From contig CALSRA010000010.1 in assembly GCA_943788635.1 (NCBI GenBank), positions 62,001 to 126,000 of the forward strand: DNA of 64,000 nt, written 5' to 3'. Origin of the DNA: an uncultured Alphaproteobacteria bacterium. GTDB lineage: Bacteria; Pseudomonadota; Alphaproteobacteria; UBA8366; GCA-2717185. Made by a program: the position numbers and the translations under genes. The notes beneath the pieces are model-generated. The model was not told the origin of the DNA. It worked only from the letters and a program-made list of their open reading frames with translations, and did not search any database. Numbering within the stretch: position 1 is the first letter of the stretch; the number at the start of each line of letters is the position of its first letter. Shown in pieces: positions 1-8,602 of this stretch.

Positions 1-222
1 AATTGCTGCTTACGTTTGCTGATTCCGGCGAGGCAATCGTCCTGAAACCCGGTGAAGACGGTATTGTCAGCCCGGAAGAAAGGCATTGCGTGCAGCCGGT
101 TGGCGCCGTTGCCTTCCATGTCGAGTTCTGCCGCTGAAGGACCCGCAATGCGGTGCCTTGACAAAGGGCGGTGGGAATTGAAACTGATCCGGCCCGAAGA
201 ACCGAGAACAGGAAAACACCGA

Positions 223-1389
223 ATGGATTTCACGCTTCCCGAAGAACATCAGATGCTGAAGGATCTGGTGGCCCGTTTCGTCGATGACGAACTTATGCCA
301 TTGGAGGCGAATGTCCTTGCGCGGGAAATAAAGGGTGAGGAATGCCGCCTGACCGCGGAGGAGGAAGCGCCGTTGTTGCAGCAATGCCGGGAGCTTGGCC
401 TCTGGGGGCTTGATGTGCCCGAGGAATTCGGCGGCGCGGACCTGCCGGCGGTAGCGATGGTCGGGGTGAACGAGGAAATGGCCCGCACGATCGTGCCCTT
501 CGATTTCCCACCCGATTCACCAAACCTGCATATGCTCATGGCGACGGCCGATGAACGCCAGCGCGCGCTGTATCTCGAGCCCTATGCGAAGGGCGAGGCC
601 CATTCGGCCATCGCGATTTCCGAACCCGGCGCCGGCGGTGATCCGCAGGCAATGACGACCACGGCGGTTCAGGATGGCGATGACTGGGTTATCAATGGCC
701 GAAAGATCTGGATCAGCCGGGCGGCGCGCGCCGACTTCATCATCGTCATGGCGGTGACAGAAAAGGGCAAAGGTGCGCATGGCGGTATTACCGCCTTCGT
801 CGTTGAAAAAGACACGCCCGGAATGATTATCGAGCGGGCCATTCCCATGCTCGCGGGGCACATTACCTATGAACTGGTCTTTGACGACTGCCGCGTGTCG
901 AAAAGCCAGGTGCTCGGTAAAATGGGCTACGGCTTCGCGCCGATGCAGTTGCGGCTGACGGTGCGGCGTTTGCAGATGGGGGCCTGGGGCGTTGGCATGG
1001 CGCGCCGCGCGCTGGACATGATGTGCGAGCATGCCTCGCAGCGCGTGACATTTGGCACGCTGCTGGCCGACCGGCAGGCGGTCCAGTGGTGGATCGCCGA
1101 TGCCGCGACCAGGATTCACGCCTGCCGCTTGATGGTCTATGACGCGGCGGTCAAGCTTGATGCTGGCGGCGAGCTGCGCACCGAAGCATCGATGATCAAG
1201 GTGTTCGCAACCGAGATGGCGACGGAAGTGATCGACAACGCGATGCAGGCCTTCGGCGCGATGGGCATGACCAAGGAACTGCCGCTGCAGCTGATGGCGC
1301 AGAAGGTTCGCCTGATGCGGATGTATGAGGGGCCAAGCGAAGTCCACCGCATGGCGATTGCGCGCCGGACATTGCGCGGCGCACGCTAG
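223..1389 (+). CDS. acyl-CoA dehydrogenase family protein
   Basis: ORF 52..1389; likely start MDFTLPEEHQMLKD at 223; ISEPGAGGDPQAM and C-terminal YEGPSEVHRMAIARR typical of the ACAD family. Confidence 0.93.
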   Translation: MDFTLPEEHQMLKDLVARFVDDELMPLEANVLAREIKGEECRLTAEEEAPLLQQCRELGLWGLDVPEEFGGADLPAVAMVGVNEEMARTIVPFDFPPDSPNLHMLMATADERQRALYLEPYAKGEAHSAIAISEPGAGGDPQAMTTTAVQDGDDWVINGRKIWISRAARADFIIVMAVTEKGKGAHGGITAFVVEKDTPGMIIERAIPMLAGHITYELVFDDCRVSKSQVLGKMGYGFAPMQLRLTVRRLQMGAWGVGMARRALDMMCEHASQRVTFGTLLADRQAVQWWIADAATRIHACRLMVYDAAVKLDAGGELRTEASMIKVFATEMATEVIDNAMQAFGAMGMTKELPLQLMAQKVRLMRMYEGPSEVHRMAIARRTLRGAR

Positions 1390-1398
1390 GGCATCGCG

Positions 1399-1971
1399 CT
1401 AGTAGACCGCCTTGCGGAAGAACAGCGCCTGGCAATTGCATTTGTCGGTGCGCTGTTCGCACAGGAATTCCCCCTTGTCGCATTGTTCGCGCCAGTAGCT
1501 GTCCTGGCTGGTCCAGAACGTGAACCCCATCCGCTCCATCACGCCTTCGATCTTGGTGGAGCCGGGGCCGCGTTTGAAGGTCGCGATCAGTTTGTCGCCG
1601 CCCAGCCCGACCAGCTTGTCATGGACGATATTCAGCAGTTTCGAGCCAATGCGTTCGCCGCGATATTCCGGCAGCACCCCGATGGTCTGGATCACGCCGA
1701 TCGTGCCTTCGGTATCAGCTTCGCGCAGATCGTCCGGGAATTCGCTGACCCGGTTCTCCAGGAACGCTGCCAGCGTACCCTTCTTCAATACCGTGCCATG
1801 GGCGAAACCGATCAGCTCGTCATCATCCGACAGACACAGCACCATATAGGCGTTCGGACCCTTTGAGATCGAAGACGGGTTGGGGAAATAGCCCTTGCCG
1901 GAAATCCGATCCGCCAGCGCCAGGACCTGTTCCTGAAACAACGGCGTGTAATCTTCAAAATGCATCACCAT
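1399..1971 (-). CDS. GNAT-family N-acetyltransferase with Cys-containing C-terminal extension
   Basis: IGVIQTIGVLPEYRGERIGSKLLNIVHDKL acetyl-CoA binding motif. Confidence 0.82.
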   Translation of the reverse strand: MVMHFEDYTPLFQEQVLALADRISGKGYFPNPSSISKGPNAYMVLCLSDDDELIGFAHGTVLKKGTLAAFLENRVSEFPDDLREADTEGTIGVIQTIGVLPEYRGERIGSKLLNIVHDKLVGLGGDKLIATFKRGPGSTKIEGVMERMGFTFWTSQDSYWREQCDKGEFLCEQRTDKCNCQALFFRKAVY

Positions 1972-2165
1972 ACCTCCCAGGCCGAATTGTCACCGGCGTA
2001 ACGGTGCTGTCGACGCACCATTATAACGCACATTCTCCCGAATGTGCCTCGTGAATACTTCATATCCGATTTTGGCCCGGAAAACCGTTGATTCAGGTCA
2101 ATGCGGCGACGGCCGGATGGCGTGCATGCTACGCCCGTAATGACGAATTTAAAGAGGAATCTGCG

Positions 2166-2858
2166 ATGCAGGCCAAGGATATCATGACCGTCAATGTCAT
2201 CTCCGTTACCGAGGATACGCCCGTTCACGAGGTCGTGGGCTTGCTGTTGAAGCACCGGATCAGCGCGGTGCCGGTTATCGATTCCGAACGACACGTCATC
2301 GGCATCGTCAGCGAGGGCGACCTGCTGCGGCCGGAAGGCAATGAACGCATTGCGGTTGAGCGTCCCTGGTGGCTGGAGGCGGTTTTCGCCGGGAAATCCG
2401 TTGAGTTCAAGAAGTCGGATGCTCGCACGGTCAGTACCGTGATGACGCGCGATGTTTTTACGGTCGCTGGCGATACGCCGCTGAATGAAATTGCCCAGAT
2501 CCTGGAAAGCCAGCACATCAAGCGGGTGCCGGTACTGGAAAAAGGCCGACTGGTCGGGATCGTCAGCCGCGCCAATCTGCTGCACGGGCTTGCCGCCGCC
2601 ATCGTTGAACGACATGAACCCGGTGCTGCGCGGGACCGTGAAATCCGCGACGAGCTACTGCAGATACTGCTGGATGAACACGACCTCGATACGGTTCTTG
2701 TCAACGTCACCGTTGCCGATGGCAAGGTCCGGCTTTGGGGTGTGGTTGAAAACAGTAAAGAAGCTGCGGTGGCGGAACGTGTCGCCAGGACACTGCCCGG
2801 CGTAACGTCGGTTGAAAACAATCTCGGGACCGGGCCGCTGACGGGCGTCCCGATCTGA
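2166..2858 (+). CDS. CBS-pair plus BON domain protein
   Basis: MQAKDIMTVNVISVTEDTPVHEV and second CBS repeat (STVMTRDVFTV), C-terminal BON-like VRLWGVVENSKEAAVAERVARTLPGVTSVENNL; start 2166 downstream of AGAGGA. Confidence 0.92.
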   Translation: MQAKDIMTVNVISVTEDTPVHEVVGLLLKHRISAVPVIDSERHVIGIVSEGDLLRPEGNERIAVERPWWLEAVFAGKSVEFKKSDARTVSTVMTRDVFTVAGDTPLNEIAQILESQHIKRVPVLEKGRLVGIVSRANLLHGLAAAIVERHEPGAARDREIRDELLQILLDEHDLDTVLVNVTVADGKVRLWGVVENSKEAAVAERVARTLPGVTSVENNLGTGPLTGVPI

Positions 2859-2956
2859 GGTGCGTGACGGGCGCGGCAGTACTGCCCCCCACTGGCTGCC
2901 GCGCCCCGATCCCCCTATAGTCGCCGGTACTGTTGTGAATATCGGGGGGATCAATC

Positions 2957-3670
2957 ATGATGCGGCATATCGGGGCGTTGTTGCCGGCGACCAATACGAT
3001 CATCGAAACCGAATACAGCCAGTTGCCGCAGGACGTACTGATGTTTCACTACGCGCGCTGCGACAAGGTCAGCGCCGGGACGCCCTTCCACCCCAGCAAG
3101 GATGAAGACGTTGCCTATCAGGCGAAGATGCTCAGCTATGCCAAGGTTGAAGTGATCGGCGTTATCCAGACCTCCGCCAGCCTGTTTGAGCAAGGATATG
3201 ATGCGCGGGTCAAGAAGATGATCGCGGAGAATGCCGGCGTTCCCGGCCTGACCTCGGCAGAGGAAATCGGTAAGGCCGTGAAGGCGCTGGGGGCACAGCG
3301 TATCGGTATCGTGACGCCCTATTCGAACGAGGTCATCCAGCGCGCCGCGGATTATTACGGTGAACATTTCGGGCTGGTTGCTTCGGGATTGGAAGGTTTC
3401 GGCGCGACCGATGCCTACAGTATCGGCAATATCAGCCCCGACACGGCGACCGAGGCACTGAAGCGGCTTGATACGCCGGAGATCGAGGTCTTCATTTTAC
3501 CCGGCGGCAATTTCCAGACGATGAAATACCTGGACGGCTGGGAAGCGGCAATCGGCAAACCGGTTATCGCCACCAATCAGGCGCTGGTCTGGGGGGCGAT
3601 GAACGCGCTCGGTATCCGCGACAGCCTGCCCGACCGGGGCCGGCTGCTCGCGGATAATCCGAAGGGCTAA
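2957..3670 (+). CDS. Asp/Glu racemase / maleate isomerase / arylmalonate decarboxylase superfamily protein
   Basis: MRHIGALLPATNTIIETEY N-terminus, GIVTPYSNEVIQRAADYY and IATNQALVWGAMNALGI, as in maleate cis-trans isomerase-like proteins; catalytic Cys positions appear substituted. Confidence 0.78.
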   Translation: MMRHIGALLPATNTIIETEYSQLPQDVLMFHYARCDKVSAGTPFHPSKDEDVAYQAKMLSYAKVEVIGVIQTSASLFEQGYDARVKKMIAENAGVPGLTSAEEIGKAVKALGAQRIGIVTPYSNEVIQRAADYYGEHFGLVASGLEGFGATDAYSIGNISPDTATEALKRLDTPEIEVFILPGGNFQTMKYLDGWEAAIGKPVIATNQALVWGAMNALGIRDSLPDRGRLLADNPKG

Positions 3671-3698
3671 ATCATAGAATGCTCAGAGGTGATGTGCC

Positions 3699-4733
3699 TT
3701 ACGGCATGCCCTTCTGGACCTTCGGGAAGACTTCTTCCGCCATCAGGTGGAAGGAATCCAGCACCTGCCCCTGCGGCATGCCGATGCCCTGTACGCTCAT
3801 GATGATGTGGTTCACGCCCAGCACCTCGTTATAGCGCAGCATTTCCTTGGCCACCTCGTCCGGGTCGCCGACGATAAAACGGTCCCGGGCCAGTTCTTCG
3901 TAATCCTGGGTGATGTCGCGGTCGCCCGCCGCCATCGCCTTGTCCTGGCCCCATTCGGCATAGACGTCATACATTGACTTGATATACGGGCCGGCGACCT
4001 TGACCGCCTCGTCATGGGTTCGCGCGCAGAATACTTCGCGCCGCATTGGCAGTTCTTTCGGGAAGGGCTTGCCGACCCGATCCAGTTCTTCCTTGTAGAT
4101 ATCCATCTGACGAATGAAGGTTTCCATCTTCTGGTGCGGGTTCAGGTACCAGCAATCGCCCAGCCGCGCGGCCCGCCGGATCGCGTTATCGGCATTGGCG
4201 CCGATCCAGACCGGCGGGTGCGGGTCCTGCTGGAGCGGCGATGAAATCCCGGCATTGTCCAGCTCGAACTTGTCGCCGGTCATGGTGACGCTTTCCTCGG
4301 TCCAAAGCCGCTTGATTGCTTCCAGGTTCTGCTCGAAGCCTTTGACCCCTTCGCCCTTCTTCACGCCGAACGCCTTGTATTCGACATCCCGGTAGCCCAG
4401 CGCGCAGCCAAAGATCATGCGCCCGCCGGACATCAGGTCCATTGTCGCAAAGGTTTCCGCTACCTCCAGCGGGTTATGCAGGGTCAACAGCACGATGCCC
4501 GCGTTCAACCGCATGTCGGGCGCTTCGGCCATGACCCGGCACAGGTAGGGAATCTGTGTCATTTCCCGGTGCGGGTAGGACGAAAAATGCGATCCCTTGG
4601 TGATCGAGTCATAGCCCAGACTGTTCAGCACCCTTGCCTGTTCCATCAGTTCCTCGAACCGGGCCGGCATGTTGTCGTTCCAGTCGAATACGCCGCGTTG
4701 CATCACGCCGAATTGCATTTTCTTTTCGGTCAT
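3699..4733 (-). CDS. LLM class flavin-dependent oxidoreductase
   Basis: luciferase-like fold motifs: AETFATMDLMSGGRMIFGCALGYRDVEYKAFGV, VWIGANADNAIRRAARLGDCW. Confidence 0.92.
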   Translation of the reverse strand: MTEKKMQFGVMQRGVFDWNDNMPARFEELMEQARVLNSLGYDSITKGSHFSSYPHREMTQIPYLCRVMAEAPDMRLNAGIVLLTLHNPLEVAETFATMDLMSGGRMIFGCALGYRDVEYKAFGVKKGEGVKGFEQNLEAIKRLWTEESVTMTGDKFELDNAGISSPLQQDPHPPVWIGANADNAIRRAARLGDCWYLNPHQKMETFIRQMDIYKEELDRVGKPFPKELPMRREVFCARTHDEAVKVAGPYIKSMYDVYAEWGQDKAMAAGDRDITQDYEELARDRFIVGDPDEVAKEMLRYNEVLGVNHIIMSVQGIGMPQGQVLDSFHLMAEEVFPKVQKGMP

Positions 4734-4772
4734 TTTTCCTGTTTGCCTTTGTTATGTAATTGGATATCAGGG

Positions 4773-5255
4773 TTATCGGAATGCCAGATCCGCCGGTGAA
4801 ATCAGCGCACCGAACTGTTCGCACCAGATTATGACGCTGCTGTAATCCTGCAATGTCACTCCGTCTGGGATCGTGTATTTCTGGCTGCCCTCAAAAGACC
4901 GCAGGCGACCCAGGTCGATGAACATGGCGTCGTCCAGATCCGACGAGGCCCTGATTTCAGCTTTTGGCACCAGGTAGATATGGTATTTTGGTCCCGGTCC
5001 GACTTTGAAATCCGGCTCCAGAAAGACAGTCTTCTCGTAAACCGTTACGCGTCCGGAACCGTAATGGACCGGGTCAGATGGTTGTGCGTGGATGAAGGTT
5101 CCGTTGGCAACGACCGCGCTCTGCTCCGCGGCGCTCAGGTTTTCCATCGCGGGTGGCGGCGGGAACACATAGGGAAACAGGAAGAAGCCGAGCGCAACGC
5201 CGAACCCTGCGCCCAGAATGCCGCCGCCGAGGAATACCGAAATATAGCGCCACAT
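4773..5255 (-). CDS. DM13 domain-containing membrane-anchored protein
   Basis: N-terminal TM segment followed by HYGSGRVTVYEKTVFLEPDFKVGPGPKYHIYLVPK...VIIWCEQFGALISPADL, DM13-like. Confidence 0.78.
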   Translation of the reverse strand: MWRYISVFLGGGILGAGFGVALGFFLFPYVFPPPPAMENLSAAEQSAVVANGTFIHAQPSDPVHYGSGRVTVYEKTVFLEPDFKVGPGPKYHIYLVPKAEIRASSDLDDAMFIDLGRLRSFEGSQKYTIPDGVTLQDYSSVIIWCEQFGALISPADLAFR

Positions 5256-5431
5256 GGTCGTTCTCTTCCCTTGCAATGAACCTGCACCAGTGCTGATGCA
5301 GACAGTATAGCCGCTGTTTTTCGGCCACGATTAAAATTTCCTGTGATCGGCAGAAGATGACGGGGGGTTGCTTGTGGCGGTCGCCCTCGCCGATAGTAAC
5401 GGTTCTTGTTATCTGCTTCGGGAGGATTGTC

Positions 5432-6283
5432 ATGACCAGTGTGCTGACGGCGGAACAGGTTGCGGGATACCGCCATGATGGATTTCATTTCCCGGTCACC
5501 GGTATCGGCGCCGAACACGCAAGGGCGGCGCGGGCCGAACTGGAAGCCTATGAAGCCAGCATGGGTGGGACGCTGACGGAACTTGATCGCTCCGCCCGTT
5601 ACAAGCTGCATGTGAAACTGCCCTGGGCGCATGGCATCGTGACCCATCCCGCCGTTCTGGATGCGGTGGAATCCGTGATCGGGCCGGATATCCTGGTCTG
5701 GACCAGCACCTTCTTCGTCAAGGAACCCAGGACCGACGCCGTAACGCTTTGGCATCAGGATGCGACCTATTTCGGCCTGCGCCCGCATGATCACATTACC
5801 GCCTGGGTCGCGCTGAGCGACGCTTCCGCCACATCGGGCTGCATGACCTTCATTCCCGAAAACGGCGCGGCGCGGCTGTATCACCACAAGGCCAATGTCG
5901 AACCGAACAGCATCAATGGCGGTGGTCAGGCCATTGTCGAGACATTCGACGAGGATTCAGGCGTGCGGGGCATGCTTCGGACGGGGGAATTTTCATTGCA
6001 CCATACGCTGTGCGTCCATAGTTCCCCGCCGAATGAATCGGATGATCGCCGCATCGGCTATGGCATCAGCTTCATCCCGGCCACCACCCGCCATATTGGC
6101 ACAACGCGGCAGCGTGCCATGCTGGTGCGTGGTGAAGACCGCTACGGAAATTTTGAACTGGAGGCGCATCCCGGTGCCGATGCCGCCGCGAATCTGGCCG
6201 AATACGAAAAAAGTATCGAAAGCTACAACACCGGATATGCCGAGCAGATCGCCTGGCACGAAGAAGGCCGGGTCCGCAGTTGA
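5432..6283 (+). CDS. phytanoyl-CoA dioxygenase (PhyH) family protein
   Basis: LWHQDATYFGLRPHDHITAWVALSDASATSGCMTFIPENG (HxD Fe(II) motif). Confidence 0.9.
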   Translation: MTSVLTAEQVAGYRHDGFHFPVTGIGAEHARAARAELEAYEASMGGTLTELDRSARYKLHVKLPWAHGIVTHPAVLDAVESVIGPDILVWTSTFFVKEPRTDAVTLWHQDATYFGLRPHDHITAWVALSDASATSGCMTFIPENGAARLYHHKANVEPNSINGGGQAIVETFDEDSGVRGMLRTGEFSLHHTLCVHSSPPNESDDRRIGYGISFIPATTRHIGTTRQRAMLVRGEDRYGNFELEAHPGADAAANLAEYEKSIESYNTGYAEQIAWHEEGRVRS

Positions 6284-6317
6284 GCGGGAAGATGAACGAG
6301 CAGAGGAGAGAGACGCC

Positions 6318-6713
6318 ATGTCGCTGACACGCGCGGAAGCCAACATTATTGCCGACGCTGCAATCGCCAAGGCGGAGGCGCTGAACATCGGTATCAATGT
6401 CGCGGTGGTGGACAGCGGCGGTCGGCTGGTCACCTTCCAGCGCATGGATAATGCGACCTGGGCCGGTGCCTATGGCAGCCAGGGCAAGGCGATTGCTTCG
6501 GTTGCCTTCGGTCGTTCCAGCGCCGAATTGCAGGAACGCGCAGCCCACCCGACGCTGATTGGCATTCGTGCGGCGGAAGGCGAGCATATGATCATGGGCC
6601 AGGGGGCGATGCCGATTTTCCGCGACGGCCGGGTCATTGGCGCCTGCGGTGTCGGCGGCGGTACGTCGCAACAGGACGAGGATTGCGCGGTTGCGGGGAT
6701 CGCCGCGCTTTAA
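6318..6713 (+). CDS. GlcG/HbpS family heme-binding-like protein
   Basis: MSLTRAEANIIADAAIAKAEALNIGINVAVVDSGGRLVTFQRMDNA. Confidence 0.87.
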   Translation: MSLTRAEANIIADAAIAKAEALNIGINVAVVDSGGRLVTFQRMDNATWAGAYGSQGKAIASVAFGRSSAELQERAAHPTLIGIRAAEGEHMIMGQGAMPIFRDGRVIGACGVGGGTSQQDEDCAVAGIAAL

Positions 6714-6786
6714 GGGTCGTGCGGCAATCCCGGTGTCTGGCCGCGTAACGTCCGGGAATGAAATTGTGTAACCGCAGGGGAATGCC

Positions 6787-7728
6787 ATGGCGCTGCTTAT
6801 CGTCAATCTGGATCAACAGATCGGCAGTCAACAGGAATGGATCGATACGGTCGCCAGTCAGCTTCCCGGCATGGCACTGCGGCTCTGGCCTGATATCGGT
6901 GATCCGGCGGATATCGAATACCTCGCCTTCGTGCGGCCCGATTTCGGCGTGCTGCCGCCGCTGCCCAATCTGAAGGCGATGTTCAGCCGGTCCGCCGGCG
7001 TGGACGGGTTCATCAACCACCCGAAAATTCCCAAGGTGCCGCTTGGCAAGGTCGAACCGTCGCGTGGCGACCCGATGATGACCGAATATGTCGTCATGCA
7101 TGTGCTGCGCCTGCACCGCGACATGCCCCGCTATCAGCAGGCCCAGGCCGAAAAGGACTGGTACCGGGACGTGGTGCCGATTGTCCGCCCCGAACAGCGG
7201 CGCGTCGGGTTTCTGGGATTCGGCATGATGGCCAAGGCACCGGCGCTGGTGCTGAAATCACTGGAATTCGATGTGAAGGCCTGGGTCCGCAGTCCGCGCG
7301 AACACGAAGAAGTACCCATTATGCACGGGCAGGACCAGCTCGAAGCGTTCCTCGGAGAGACCGATATAGCGGTCTGCCTGCTGCCGCTGACAAAGGAGAC
7401 CGAGGGCATTTTCTGCGACCGTACCTTCGCGATGATGCCGAAAGGGGCGATGCTGGTGAATGTCGGGCGCGGCAAGCATGTGGTGAACGACGACCTGATT
7501 GCGGCGCTGGATTCCGGGCAGCTTTCCTATGCGGCGCTGGATGCGCATTACCCCGAACCGCTGCCGCCGGAAAGCCCGTTATGGGCGCATCCCAAGGTGA
7601 CGGTCATGCCGCATGTGGCCCGCCGCCCGACCGTGGCGCTGCTGGTCGCGGGGATCGCTGAAAACATTGCACGGGTGGAAGCTGGTCAATCGCTGTTGCA
7701 GGAAATCGACCCCGCCGCCGGGTACTGA
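6787..7728 (+). CDS. D-isomer-specific 2-hydroxyacid dehydrogenase (glyoxylate/hydroxypyruvate reductase A-like)
   Basis: GFLGFGMMAKAPALVLKSLEFDVKAWVRSPR, LPLTKETEGIFCDRTFAMMPKGAMLVNVGRGKHVVNDDLIAALD. Confidence 0.88.
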   Translation: MALLIVNLDQQIGSQQEWIDTVASQLPGMALRLWPDIGDPADIEYLAFVRPDFGVLPPLPNLKAMFSRSAGVDGFINHPKIPKVPLGKVEPSRGDPMMTEYVVMHVLRLHRDMPRYQQAQAEKDWYRDVVPIVRPEQRRVGFLGFGMMAKAPALVLKSLEFDVKAWVRSPREHEEVPIMHGQDQLEAFLGETDIAVCLLPLTKETEGIFCDRTFAMMPKGAMLVNVGRGKHVVNDDLIAALDSGQLSYAALDAHYPEPLPPESPLWAHPKVTVMPHVARRPTVALLVAGIAENIARVEAGQSLLQEIDPAAGY

Positions 7729-7742
7729 GCGGATGTGACGCA

Positions 7743-7967
7743 TCAGCTGCAGCAGCCATCCCCGGCCTGGATCGGTGGGCAGGGCACCGTGCCGTAGGAA
7801 CAGAACACGCAGCAATCGCCCGGTTTCGGTTTGAGGACCACGGCGCAGCCCTTGCAGTCATAGAAATACTGGCAGGCATCGGTCGGCATCGTTTCGGATT
7901 CCACATGCCCGCATTCAGGACAGGTGATATCCGATTGCAGGATCAGCTCGTCCGGCGTCGTTTCCAT
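7743..7967 (-). CDS. GDCCVxC domain-containing small Cys-rich protein
   Basis: METTPDELILQSDITCPECGHVESETMPTDACQYFYDCKGCAVVLKPKPGDCCVFCSYGTVPCPPI; GDCCVFC motif; adjacent to merF. Confidence 0.75.
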   Translation of the reverse strand: METTPDELILQSDITCPECGHVESETMPTDACQYFYDCKGCAVVLKPKPGDCCVFCSYGTVPCPPIQAGDGCCS

Positions 7968-8149
7968 AGCGCGTATCCCGTGATGACAAGGAAAATTGCA
8001 AGCAGTGGCAACAGGACCACATCCAGCATGCCTACCAGCGCCGACAGGCCAATTGCGCCAAAGACGATGACAAGGATCGGCGTGAAACAGCACAACGCCG
8101 TCAATGCCGTACCGATGATGCCCAGTTTCAGAAGTGATTTATCGTTCAT
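7943..8149 (-). CDS. merF: MerF-like mercury transport protein
   Basis: MNDKSLLKLGIIGTALTALCCFTPILVIVFGAIGLSALVGMLDVVLLPLLAIFLVITGYALWKRRRTS; vicinal CC in TM1, two TM helices. Confidence 0.85.
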   Translation of the reverse strand: MNDKSLLKLGIIGTALTALCCFTPILVIVFGAIGLSALVGMLDVVLLPLLAIFLVITGYALWKRRRTS

Positions 8150-8155
8150 GAATGC

Positions 8156-8186
8156 AGTATCCTTCCTGTTGTGACTACAGGATCAA
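8156..8186 (-). promoter_or_regulatory. MerR-type promoter: -35 TTGATC, 19-bp spacer with CCTGT-N7-ACAGG dyad, -10 GATACT
   Basis: reverse strand reads TTGATC CTGTAGTCACAACAGGAAG GATACT; overlong 19-bp spacer with centred dyad (8165-8181) between divergent merR and merF. Confidence 0.75.
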
Positions 8187-8206
8187 GCGGAAAAGGAACG
8201 GCGGCG

Positions 8207-8596
8207 ATGGCGACAATCGGCGAGGCATCCCGCCGCAGCGGGATCAATATCGAAACCATCCGCTATTACGAACGTGAAGGGGTGGTCCCCCGCCCCGGCC
8301 GGTCCGCATCGGGGCGCCGCGTCTACACCGATGACGAGGTCGCGGTGCTGGCATTCGTCAAGCGCTGCCGCGACATGGGCTTTCCGCTTGCCGATGTGCG
8401 GGTGTTGCTGGCGCTGCGAAATGCGACGGATGATCAATGTGATGAGGTCCGCGTGATATCGCAACGGCATATCGCGGATGTGCGCAACCGAATCGCGGCG
8501 CTGCGGCGGCTGGAAACGGCATTGGGGGCGCTGGTTTCGGAATGCCGTCAGGGGCGAACGGCATGCCCGGCGCTGCAGGAACTGTTCGCCGGCTGA
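8207..8596 (+). CDS. merR: MerR family mercury(II)-responsive regulator
   Basis: MATIGEASRRSGINIETIRYYEREGVVPRPGRSASGRRVY; Cys at DDQC, SEC and TAC matching the three-Cys Hg-binding layout of MerR. Confidence 0.87.
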   Translation: MATIGEASRRSGINIETIRYYEREGVVPRPGRSASGRRVYTDDEVAVLAFVKRCRDMGFPLADVRVLLALRNATDDQCDEVRVISQRHIADVRNRIAALRRLETALGALVSECRQGRTACPALQELFAG

Positions 8597-8602
8597 CGGG
8601 TT

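Noticed and set aside
517-1347. 276-aa minus-strand ORF
   Set aside because: Antisense to the acyl-CoA dehydrogenase; no motif.
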